This document shows positions 35,804-45,856 of a stretch of 64,000 nt of DNA, piece by piece. A program made the translations under genes and the position numbers. The notes under the pieces were generated by a model that was not told the origin of the DNA, did no database searches, and worked only from the letters and a program-made list of their open reading frames with translations. The stretch comes from Isoetes taiwanensis (taxonomy: Eukaryota > Streptophyta > Lycopodiopsida > Isoetales > Isoetaceae): assembly GCA_021234155.1 (NCBI GenBank), contig JAJEKV010000028.1:11798134-11862133 (forward strand), in the 5' to 3' direction. Every line of letters begins with the position of its first letter. Position 1 is the first letter of the stretch.

Positions 35804-36374
35804 TGTTGGATTTAACTATTTGGTTTGACATGCCTATGTGTCATTTGACTACACATGGCATTCGCATAAAGAAACACATGGTATTATCAAACATATGCAT
35901 ATGCATGATATTGATATAAATAAAGGTAAGGAATAGAAAAGAAATATAGAAGAAAAAAAAGGGCAACGTAGGTTATTTTTGCTCAAAAAGATGCAGGTAA
36001 AAACGGCCGGCTGTGGACAAGCGGCATGCTGTGAAAACGGCTGTCTGTGGCAGATTTCCTTTATAGATGAGTGGATTTGAAGTCGGATGGACGAATTGGC
36101 AGCATCAGATCAGTTGGGTAAACGAATCGGCAGCATTAGATCAATCGGTTGTTGGAGACTGTGATTGGGTAATCTAAAGTTGTGTGCTTCAATCTGTGAT
36201 TAAAGCTTTGTGCTTAATTTCTTTTATCCTTTGTGGATTCTATTATGATTATAATTGCTGGAGATAAAGGAGGAGAAGAGTATTGGAGACTGGGCTTGGA
36301 TTCCTCCTGGGTTCAATTCCCGGACTCAAAGCCTTTGATTTTAACAAAGAGAAAAAACTTGGAAATCTCCAACA
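35804..36374 (+). mobile_element. Ty1-copia 3' LTR
   Basis: A 571-base LTR opens TGTTGGA right after the polypurine tract and closes TCCAACA, a perfect 7-base terminal inverted repeat. Close to its 3' end (36307-36323) it contains CTGGGTTCAATTCCCGG, which has the form of a tRNA T-arm. Confidence 0.85.
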
Positions 36375-36426
36375 AATCATTTCTTCTGCTGCTTCTGGTA
36401 AATTGAAATCCCTGGCCATGATATAC

Positions 36427-36748
36427 GGGTAAAAGCATGTTAGGGTGTACCACTTTTGGAACCTGCAAAAGTACATACACTAGGTACTTCAAAACTGGGT
36501 ACTTTCTCATTTTTCTTTTCATTAAAACTAACACAAAAATCCAAAATAAAAGTCAAGGACATGGTAATATTCAAAGCTAAGATAAAGATAATGCTATCGG
36601 AGACCAATATATATATAAAAAGTTCTAAAACATACCTTATATTGAGATATTATACAGGTACCTAGTACCCAGTCCTGGCTACCTTTTTAGGTACCTTTTT
36701 GGTCACTAAATAATACTTTTTAAGGGACACCCTAACATGCTTTTACCC
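36427..36748. mobile_element. MITE with 21-bp inverted ends and ATAC duplication
   Basis: The 322-base element begins GGGTAAAAGCATGTTAGGGT and ends with the exact inverse (ACCCTAACATGCTTTTACCC). It is flanked by ATAC on both sides (36423-36426 and 36749-36752). Internally it has repeated AGGTAC/GGTACC words. It encodes nothing. The superfamily is not settled by a 4-base (possibly 2-3-base) duplication. Confidence 0.85.
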
Positions 36749-36752
36749 ATAC

Positions 36753-37376
36753 CCAAAATCGCCCCTAGAGGAGGGCGACCGCAGCCCCTCACCAGCCAAG
36801 AACGACGCTAACGTCTGTTTTACGTTTTATTTTTTAATTTATACCCAAATGCACCAACCTTTAAAGTTCAATCAAGGGCAAGCATATGCATTTATAATGT
36901 TCATAGAATGTGACCCCAAAAGCCTATGTTGTAAAGAATCTTTTAAGTGAAGAAGCTCATCATCCTCATTACCAAAGGAATGCCAAATAGCACACGAGCA
37001 CAACAACAAGCGCACAATCTGCAAAAATACATGGTTTATATGTGAAAAAAGAAAATCGACCAGTAGAAATTATCGAAAAATTAATGCGGATGCGAACGCT
37101 CAGGATCGAGTATAAATCTTAACATTTGCGTACTGCGACTCTATGGATGCATGGCAGCTTCACGATGGGCTTGTGAACGTCTTGAATACATCGCGTCCGC
37201 ACACTCCCATCAACGTGGCCGCAAATCATTGTGGCTGTTTGGTGCCGTCTATGCAGACGTCATATAAAGCATGTGCCCGCGAGTTGCAATTTACACGACC
37301 GCAAAAATTATCTACAGCCACAATTTTGTGTCCATCAGACGTCCCAAAATTGTGCCATCTGTGAGCTGCTCCATAC
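36753..37376. other. no recognisable gene
   Basis: Mixed-composition DNA between two MITEs. No motif, splice pattern or long frame supports a gene. Confidence 0.45.
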
Positions 37377-37379
37377 TCA

Positions 37380-37798
37380 GGCCCTTTTTCCACGGTAGTC
37401 TTATTTATGAAAGTCACATATTTTATCGAATGACGTTTGGCCACCTATTGTCTTAAAAAAATTTCACTTTTCCACTATGAAAATAAGACATGTCTTATTT
37501 AGATTCCGGATAGGTTTGGATTGTAAATGGAGTCTTATTTTATTCCAGGGGATTTCCCCCGCCGTAAAATAAGACACCTAGTCTTATTTGAAATATAACT
37601 AAAAATAAGACGTGTCTTATTTTTTCATGGTTTTCCACTAGTATTTTAGTGGTGTCATATTTTATGACTACCATGCAGTAGAAAAGCAAGATTCAATTTG
37701 TGTGTCTCATTTTTAACCCTGGAGTCACAGATGGTGTCATATATGGTATATTATGGTATATGGCAGTCGTATTTTGTGACTGCTGTGGAAAAAGGGCC
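37380..37798. mobile_element. PIF/Harbinger-like MITE with TCA duplication
   Basis: The 419-base element begins GGCCCTTTTTCCACGGTAGT and ends CTGCTGTGGAAAAAGGGCC, with an outer 15-base inverted repeat exact. It is flanked by TCA on each side (37377-37379, 37799-37801). A GGCC end with a 3-base duplication is the pattern of Harbinger/Tourist MITEs, although TWA is the usual target. The interior has palindromic AATAAGACATGTCTTATTT. Confidence 0.8.
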
Positions 37799-40232
37799 TC
37801 AGATGCAAAGGTGGCTCGAAAGGTAATGAATAATGCCACGGTAATGAATAATGCCACGGTTCTATTACCTTAGCAATAGAGGCAATAGAACCGTCATTTC
37901 TTAGATGGGGACGCCTCATCTCATCTCTCTTATTTATTCTGCCTCTTCTCCTATTTTCATCGGCATTCTCTTGAGCTATTATTTCTCCTCCTTTTCTGTC
38001 CTATCAGTTTCATGTCAATCATCTACTATTAGGAAATTTTTAGGTTTTTTATGTTTGTTACTGGTTTCAATCTCGTGCTGTAGTATGACTTTTGGCATAG
38101 GGCTTGATCCCAAGCCACAGTTTTCGTTTGGAGATGCAGATTATAGCTTGACATGAATCGATGATTGTAGCCCTAACTGATTTTTATTTATCTTAGTCTT
38201 CTAGTTTGTGCTTTTGATGTTTTAATGTCTTGATTCGTTGCACTCCTTTGCGACCCAGTGGTTTGCTACAACCAATTTTGGGAAAATTTGAAAGACTTAA
38301 CCTAGGGATTTTTGTGGTGACTAGGACTCAGATCGATTTGCAACAATGCTTAGATTGATTTGCGATGGTTCTTGGTACTTGTTTGAGCGGTGCTGCTTCT
38401 TGAAAGTTCACACGATCTCATCAAGGGCGGCAGTACATTGGCATCTGTAGGGAAGCTGCGATTTGCTCCTTGGGCTTTTTTCTTTCTGAGTGGATCGGAA
38501 TCCAACACACTTTGTGAACTTGTTTCTCTATAACTCTGCCACAGATCTGACTGAACGTCTTCTAACGGTTTGAGCCTTTTCCCGTTGGTTGTTTCTAATA
38601 GTTTTCTTTGAAGTTTCACTTAGCTCAGGTAAGCCCTTTGGTATTAGTCTTGGTGCATCTCTGATAATTTGCCTCTGTACGCCTGTGGATTTGAGCTTTG
38701 CGAGTTGTTGGTCACTGAGGAGGTACGTCCTTTGATGATTAGTCTTGATGTATCTGGTTGAGCTGTAACTCATCGTCTTCTTTATATTTGCCATGTTGCA
38801 ACAAATTTTTCAGGCATTTGCCCCATGCAGGCGATAGAAATTGTTTAATCTTATTTTTATTTGCAGAGGCTAGCCTATTTATCAGACCTTTTTGCTTTTC
38901 TATTAATCTGTCCACGTTTTTTCGTTTGGCTTTTTATGTTCCCTATTACTAGTTTTCTTCTATTCTCGATTCTTCTAGTCTAATCTTGCAATCTAGTTTT
39001 GCATGAATCGGCTTTTTTCTCCATGTTTTTTAGCCCTTTCAGGCAGTGCAGATCTTAGATTTCGTTCCCATCTAGTTGGAATCCATCCTATTGTTGGGCT
39101 AGGCAGGTCGGGAGTACCTTCTCATATCCAAGAGCTTACCTTCCCCTTAGAATCTTCTACGACAAGCAAGCCCCTATTGACCTCGGACGCCTTGGATTGG
39201 CCTCAGGATCCACAATTTCATTGTGTTGCCATTGCTGCAAGCTATTTGCTTAATACGTCCTTGATTTTGTTCAAGTTGGTTGGGCAGCATATGTGATTGT
39301 AAGCAACAGTATGCCATTTGCACCTTCATTCTGTTTGCTTAATACGTCCTTGATTTTGTTCAAGTTGGTTGGGTAGCATATTTGATTGTAAGCAACAGTA
39401 TGCCATTTGCACCTTCATTTCATTTTGTTGCCATTGCTTCAAGTTGTTTGCTTAATACGTCCTTGATTTTGTTCAAGTTAGTTGAGCAATATATGTGATT
39501 GTAAGCAGCAGTATGCCATTTGCACCTTCGTTTTCTTTCCATGTTTTGCTCCATCCTTATATCTGGCTTGCATCTTGCCTGATGTCTCTCTTCCTTCCAG
39601 ATACACCCGTATTTATCTTTTCATTGCTTCATAACTGGTTACTATTGTGTTGCTTCCTAATATCTGAGTTTAGATTATCTGGTTATGAATTTCGTCTTCA
39701 GATTACTACTTCCCCTTACATTATCCAAATGGTCCTTTCATGACCCATTTTAAAAGTTTATATACTGGATGTGGACCATTTGGTTGTATCTTTGGCTGAT
39801 CTTGTCAAAGTAGTATGTGGACCATTTGGTTGTGTCTTTGGTTGGTTTCATCAAAGTAGTATTTAGACACTACATGAAGGTCGTTTTATTGCCTTTGATC
39901 TTCTCGTCAAAGTAATGATTAATTCTACACTAAAGGGCATTTTATTTCCTGTTGAACTTTGAATATAACATTATTGTTTCTGAGACCAGGACCTATGATG
40001 GATTGTTGCCTTTGAACTACCTATGATGGATTGTTGCATTTGAAATGTAAATATATATATATAATGTTTTCGCGTTCCGTTTAAAGTTTTTTGCTCGTTT
40101 TATGTGCTATGAAAGTTTTTGTCTTTAAGGCTTTTGTCTTGCTCATTTTATGTACCATGAAATTTTGTGTCTTTGGTATAATATTCTTTTTTGCTCGTTT
40201 TATGTGCTATGAAAGTTTTTGTCTTTAAGGCT
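37799..40232. other. T-rich noncoding DNA with several short tandem repeats
   Basis: No gene supported. Repeats seen: GGTAATGAATAATGCCAC twice at about 37830-37866, and three units of roughly 90-110 bases at 39225-39530 built on GCTTAATACGTCCTTGATTT and AACAGTATGCCATTTGCACC. Others are two 54-base units at 39768-39870, two 36-base units at 39990-40040, and units on TGCTATGAAAGTTTTTGTCT at 40085-40235. The T-rich run resumes after the transposon at 45857, so it was one stretch before insertion. Confidence 0.6.
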
Positions 40233-40264
40233 TTTCACATCAAAAATGATGCCCACATCCTCCT

Positions 40265-40985
40265 TAAAATCCCCCGTAAAAACCCTCTCAAAATCCCCCT
40301 TTTCTTGGAATAGCACTGATTTTCAGAAACGGGGTATTTGGCCACATTCCCCCCTTTGTGATTTTGTAGATTAGTATCCTCTTATTTGAAGTTTTTTTTA
40401 TATCCCCTATTGACATATGTAATGTTCATACCCCATTTCTTACAATTAATGTTCATACCCTTTTCTAACAACTATCCCCCTTTGTGATTTTGTAGTTTAA
40501 TATACCCTTATTCCGTTCATACCCCTCTTCTCAACCATCCTCCTTTTATGTTTTCATACCCCTTTCTAGGAACAATCCCCCTTTGTGATTTTGTAGTTTA
40601 ATATACCCTTATTCCGTTCATACCCCTCTTCTCAACCATCCTCCTCTTATGTTTAATATCCTCTTATGTTTAATATCCCCTTATTCCGTTCATACCCCTT
40701 TTATGTTTATACTCCTTTTCCATTCATACTCCTTTTATGTTTAATATCCCCTTATTCCGTTCATACCCCTCTTTTCAACCATCCTCCTTTGTAATTTAAT
40801 ATCCCATACTGTTAATACCTTTTTCTCAAAAATCCCCCCTTTGTGATTTTGTGTTTAATATCCCCTTATTCTATTCATACCCCTCTTCTCAACCATCCCC
40901 CTTTTGTGACCTTGTATTTAATATCCCGTATTTACGTAACACCCTTTTCTCAACAACCCCCTTTTTTATTTTGTAGTTTTATTTT
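40265..40985. repeat. left subterminal repeats of the CACTA-like element
   Basis: Imperfect units of roughly 60-90 bases recur here, built on CCCCCTTTGTGATTTTGTAG, TTTAATAT(A/C)CCCTTATTC and CGTTCATACCCCTCTTCTCA. They do not match the right-end repeats, so they are not part of the inverted repeat. Confidence 0.7.
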
Positions 40986-41223
40986 GTAGTTTACTTAGAT
41001 CAGATAATAAAGCATATGAAGATGTAGATTTGAATGCAGATAGGACGGAATTGGATGTGGATTCTATAAAACAAATTATGTTCCATACAAAAAAAAAAAA
41101 AGAGAAACTGAAAATTATATGCAATTTCTTAAGACCAAGACCATGAATATAGAAACAAGTCAGTAAATCAATCTATTAAGAGATCAAAGATCAGTACATT
41201 AGTCATTCCTTATAGCCTGCCAA

Positions 41224-43782
41224 CTATGAGCTGACATCTAAAAACAAATCAGATACACAAAACCCCACTTGGTGAGCATTTTTTTTGGCAGCCAACTCAG
41301 AATTTTGCTCTAGTAAGTGCTTAACTACTAGATCTAGCTTCTCTAATTGACTGAGGTTTCGAATACCTCTAAAAGTCCTTTGTCTAGACCTGTTTTGTTC
41401 TGCCATAAATTTTGGAATTTGAGTGTACATCTCATTGATAGTTGAGATCTTCATTAGAAACATACAAACAGCTTCTTTTTCTTTGACACTGAAAAATGAA
41501 AATGTCAATACATGTTAAAATTTTAACAATATAATGTATGCATGTTACCTCAAGTCCAACGTGTTAACAAGGACTGCATGTCTTTCCTGAGAAGATACAA
41601 CGTCCTCTTCTTGCTCTGGATTTATAAATCCTGATTAGTAACTTGCATATAATACATGAAATGACACATGGAATGACAGAGAAAAAATACCTAAGTCTGG
41701 CGGTTGTGTTGAAGCCTGTTCTTCTTTGCGACTTCCTCCATAATCTTGCTCCTTATTAATTTCTGTTGTAAATAAAATGTCAGGGCCACTTAAGCAATTA
41801 AATCTATCATCAAATTTACGCCTAGATAACCCATTTGGATATATAGCTTATAAAATTAGTCCCCACTAACATAAACAACAATATGTATCAACCATAGGCT
41901 GTATCAGCTTAATATGTATCAACAATCTGTATCAACAATCTGTATCAGCTTAATCTGTGACTATCTTACAAGAAAATTTAACTGAAGTACAAGATTAGTT
42001 ACCTGGACAGCCATAGATCAGACATAGATTAGTTACCTAGACAGCCATAGATCAGACAGCCATAGATGGCATTAGACGGCAGAACCTAATCTAATCTCAG
42101 TTTCTCATGTTTCTACATTTGGCATGCCAGGTTTAGGCATATAGAGGGCAATAAAATTAATACCCTTGTGCACCATACACAAACACAGCCCAGTTTACAG
42201 GTCCAGCAAGCACAAAAGGTCAACCTTTTAAAATAAGAGAAAGGATGCAGAAAGCACAGAGATGAGTACACAATTTTACATACCTGAATTCCGAATTTCC
42301 TTACAGGGCTGGACAAGAAGGAGGTCTTTTATTGGCCAGCAAGTAAACCCCTTTTCACACTCTCCCAAATTGTCTGCCCCCATGCTTGGAATTGGGAGAG
42401 GAGTCTGAGGAGAGAAAACTTGATTCACTTGCACTGGCCTTGGCAGAAGCATCCATGTTAATACCATGGGATACTCCAGGACCAAGAAAGGCTATCTCTC
42501 CCATGCCAACCACGATTCCTTGTTTAGCCAAGAGAACTTTTGATGACACTTGAAGTGTTGAGGCTGCAAGGAACATAAAGGATTATAGTCTGCAGAATTT
42601 AAACTTGAAAATTTAAAATTACCTTCCAATTCTTTCCGCTTATGCAAACTTGTTCTAAGTCCAACTGATGAAACAGACATGGTAGTCCCTGTTCCTATGG
42701 TTGTTTCACTTGTATCCATCTCATCATCATCGGACTCAAACTCATCATAGAACCATATGCAGATCTGTAAGCGAGAGATATGTATCTTCCCTTCATATCC
42801 AAATTCATGCAAGTGGATACAGTTCAGATAAATTCCTGTATGTGGATCAGAAGATACATATACATGCAAAGTTACATTATGAAAGGGGGCAGAGCCATGT
42901 CAATCAGTCCTCCATAATTAAGCCTATTCACTACCACTTTATATAGTTGATACCAGCTGCTGGCTTATGTTCAGATTATTCATGAACAAGGCTTAGACCC
43001 TATCTAGTTAGGCTATGCCACAAAGATAAGATTATAGGTCATTTAAAGGCCCAGCATAACTCTAGGCCTAGTCACAGACCCATAGACTAGCCCCCTGCAT
43101 TACAGGATAAGGGGCTGAGCTCCATCAAGATGTGCCAGGAATTAATTGTCCTGCTGGTTACACATGCACTGCCACCATTGTAAATCGGATCCACTGAACT
43201 TCATCAAGATGTGCCAGGAATTAATTGTCTGCTGGCTACACATGCACTGCCACCATCGTAACTCGGATCCACCTGTTTAAGGTCAAATGCTATGACCCAC
43301 ACCATTGTTTCTAGGTAATGAGCCACTAAAACATGCAGTCTTCAACACATATCTAGTCTATAATTTAAAAACAACAGCATAAGACAAAGAAAGAAAGAAA
43401 AGTATAGAAGCCAACCCTGGTAGCACCCTTGTTAAGAGCGCCTTCAGTCTTTCCCATTGCCGATGTAGCAGGCAGACCGGATTTTGAGAGAAAGATAATT
43501 GTTACATATAGAATCAAAGGGACAAATATCCACAGGGGAGCACGAATTTTCCAGCTGTGCATTTCCGGCAGAGGCCATACCTTTTCCATCTATTTCTTGT
43601 CGTCTTATTTCCAGGAGCTGGCCGTGCTCCAAATATTCTGGTACTGCATCTGCTATCATGATCCGAAAAGGCCATATTCGAGCCATCGGCAGAGATATGC
43701 CTTCGATCCAAACTAGGGTTTGGATGCCACGTTCTGCCACAGTTTGCCCTAAATTTGTTTTTGCATAACCATTGTATTTCAA
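41224..43782 (-). pseudogene. unrecognised multi-exon gene or gene fragments inside the CACTA-like element
   Basis: Several minus-strand frames are bounded by plausible splice sites. From upstream to downstream: 43782-43500 (QTLVWIEGISLPMARIWPFR, with overlapping second frame CRKCTAGKF), and 42870-42600 (IHLHEFGYEGKIHISRLQIC and an acidic ESDDDEMD). Then come 42570-42290 (SSKVLLAKQGIVVGMGEIAF), about 41770-41695 (INKEQDYGGSRKEEQ), about 41640-41572 (EQEEDVVSSQERHAVLVNTL) and 41508-41260 (FRGIRNLSQLEKLDLVVKHL). No domain was identified: it does not show the DDE or TnpA features I know from En/Spm. It could be element-encoded accessory protein or captured host exons. Exon linkage is inferred, not proved. 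Confidence 0.35.
43125..43275. repeat. two 73-base tandem units
   Basis: CATCAAGATGTGCCAGGAAT through CACTGCCACCAT occurs twice in direct order, with two small differences, within the CACTA-like element. Confidence 0.8.
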
Positions 43783-45119
43783 TTACCTTAGAAACTTTTT
43801 CCTTTATTCCCTTGAGTCACAATGAGATCCCCTACTTATTGGTATTTCCACCAAATCTTGTGTTAGTATACCATACTACCTAGGCATCTCAAGCTTAAAA
43901 TCGTCCAAACATGTTTAAATACATTCCATAATCTTGTGGCACAGATTGATTTCTTTAGACATGTCAAAAATTCGAGATTTTTTGTAAAAAAAACGTACCA
44001 ACTTATATTTTCCAACTTATAATTTCTTCAAATCTGTTCAAATACAATCCAAGGTCTTGTGGCCCTTTGATGTTGCCATAATGTTTTCCACAATTTTTGT
44101 AGACCTTTTGAAAATGTCAAATTGCACTTCACCATGCTCAACATGCTTGCAAAACCCAATCCTTTGGCTCTACATTGCTAGATTAATATCAACAAGCCCA
44201 TTTTGGTCGTAATTTTTCCATTTTGCCTAAATGCGCATTTTTACAAAAAAAGGTTTAACATTTCCCATGGTTTTTTTGGTATTTTAGACTGCCAAACAAA
44301 CTGTCTGAGCTTACTCCAGAATTCTGGCCATGCATCCTAGATTATTTATCAAGTATCATGATGTTTTTGTGCTATGTGCTCCACCATGCCTTAATGCGCT
44401 TCTCATGACCGCCTTTTGGCTTTCTATTGCTAGGTTAATACCTTCCCCATGGATTTACATGCCCTGATGACCTTGCATTATACCATCAATGGACTTAGTC
44501 CGTTCTCATCATCTTTTGCCGAGAGCCTTATCAATATAGTGCCTTTAGCTTGCCAACAAAATTATGACCATTATCATCTTTATCATTAATCCCTATAAGG
44601 AACAAATACACCTCACACTTGCCAAATCTTTGTAATCCATAGTTCTCCAAAAAAGTATAAAACGTAAAGAAGGCTCACCTTGTTGCAGTCACCATATTTT
44701 ATGCCCATGTGCCTTACAATCGAAAAAACTTTGCCTGAGTAGATCAAGTAGCCCAAGGGTAATATATCAACAATCTTTGTTCATGAATCTGTTGGAGAGC
44801 TAAAGAGTTATTACAAGGCAAACTACTTCTATTGAGGTAACAAAGATCCATTTACAGAGGCATGGATCCTTTCCTTAGATATAGCCTTTGGAAAGACCAG
44901 GTTTATTAACTCTCTAGTTCAAAAGTTCATCCCTGTGCCATATGATGATACAAAGATTCTAGGGTATGAGCTAATTCAACCACTTGTGGACCAACATGTA
45001 ATCTTTTGACTAGTATAATAAGTATTAATAAGATTACTGCAAAGGTTTAAATGTTATTAGTTATATTAGTGGTGGTCTCAAATTGGCAATCTAAAGCAAC
45101 ACCCACTTTCTAAAGCAAG

Positions 45120-45830
45120 AATCACTGAAATATTAACTTAAATATAATCCTCATCCACCCTTTCCTTCATTCCCTTTTCATGTAAATCCCCATTCTCCTC
45201 ATCCCCCCATTCTAAATTGCAATTCCCTCATTAGGCCCTCATTACCCTTACTAACCTTATCCCCCATTCTAAATTGCAATTCCCCATTGTAAATTGCAAT
45301 CCTTCATTGCTCCCTCATTACCCCTACTAACCCTGGCTACCCCATTTCTAGTCATCCCCCATTCTTCATTTTTTTAGTACAAATCCTCATATTCTAAATT
45401 GCAATCCTCCTATTACTCCTTCATTACCCCCAAAGAGCCACGACTACCCCATTTCTTTGCATCCCCCATTCTTCATCTCTTCTGTAAAAAAATCACGTTC
45501 TAAATTGCAATCCCCCATTACTCCCTCGTTACCCCTACTAACCCTAACTACCCCCGTTTCTCCTCATCCCCATTCTTCATTTTTTTTTAAGGAATCCCCA
45601 TGTTCTAAATTGCAATCCCTTTATTACTCCATCATTACCCCTAGTACCCCTGACTACCCCATTTCTCCTCATCCTCCATTCTTCATTTTTTGTAGAAAAT
45701 CCCCATGTTATAAATTGCAATCCCCCTATTACTCCCTCAGTACCCCTAACATAGAACTAAAATCCTCTTCTCCTCAAAAAGTTATCCTTTGCTCGTCAAT
45801 CCCCCATTTCCAAAAGGGGGTATTTTAAGG
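45120..45830. repeat. right subterminal repeats of the CACTA-like element
   Basis: Five to six imperfect units of roughly 100-120 bases contain TTCTAAATTGCAATCCCCCA, TTACTCCCTCATTACCCCTA and CCCCATTTCTCCTCATCCCC. They carry no gene and are C-rich on the plus strand. Confidence 0.75.
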
Positions 45831-45856
45831 AGGATGTGGGCATCATTTTTGATGTG

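Larger units (their letters stand above)
40236..45856. mobile_element. CACTA-like DNA transposon, 5.6 kb, with 35-bp terminal inverted repeats
   Basis: The left end CACATCAAAAATGATGCCCA continues for 35 bases as an exact inverse of the right end. The flanks are TTT on both sides (40233-40235 and 45857-45859). The join GGCTTTT-GTCTTGCTC predicted after excision is actually present nearby, at about 40128-40143, in a tandem unit of the host sequence. A CAC...GTG end with a 3-base duplication fits the CACTA (En/Spm) superfamily, although the canonical fifth base differs (CACAT rather than CACTA). Subterminal regions are tandemly repetitive at both ends, as in CACTA elements. No transposase was recognised inside, so it may be non-autonomous. 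Confidence 0.85.

Noticed and set aside
45457-45828. A 123-residue protein rich in Pro/Ser
   Set aside because: It translates the C-rich right subterminal repeats of the CACTA-like element.
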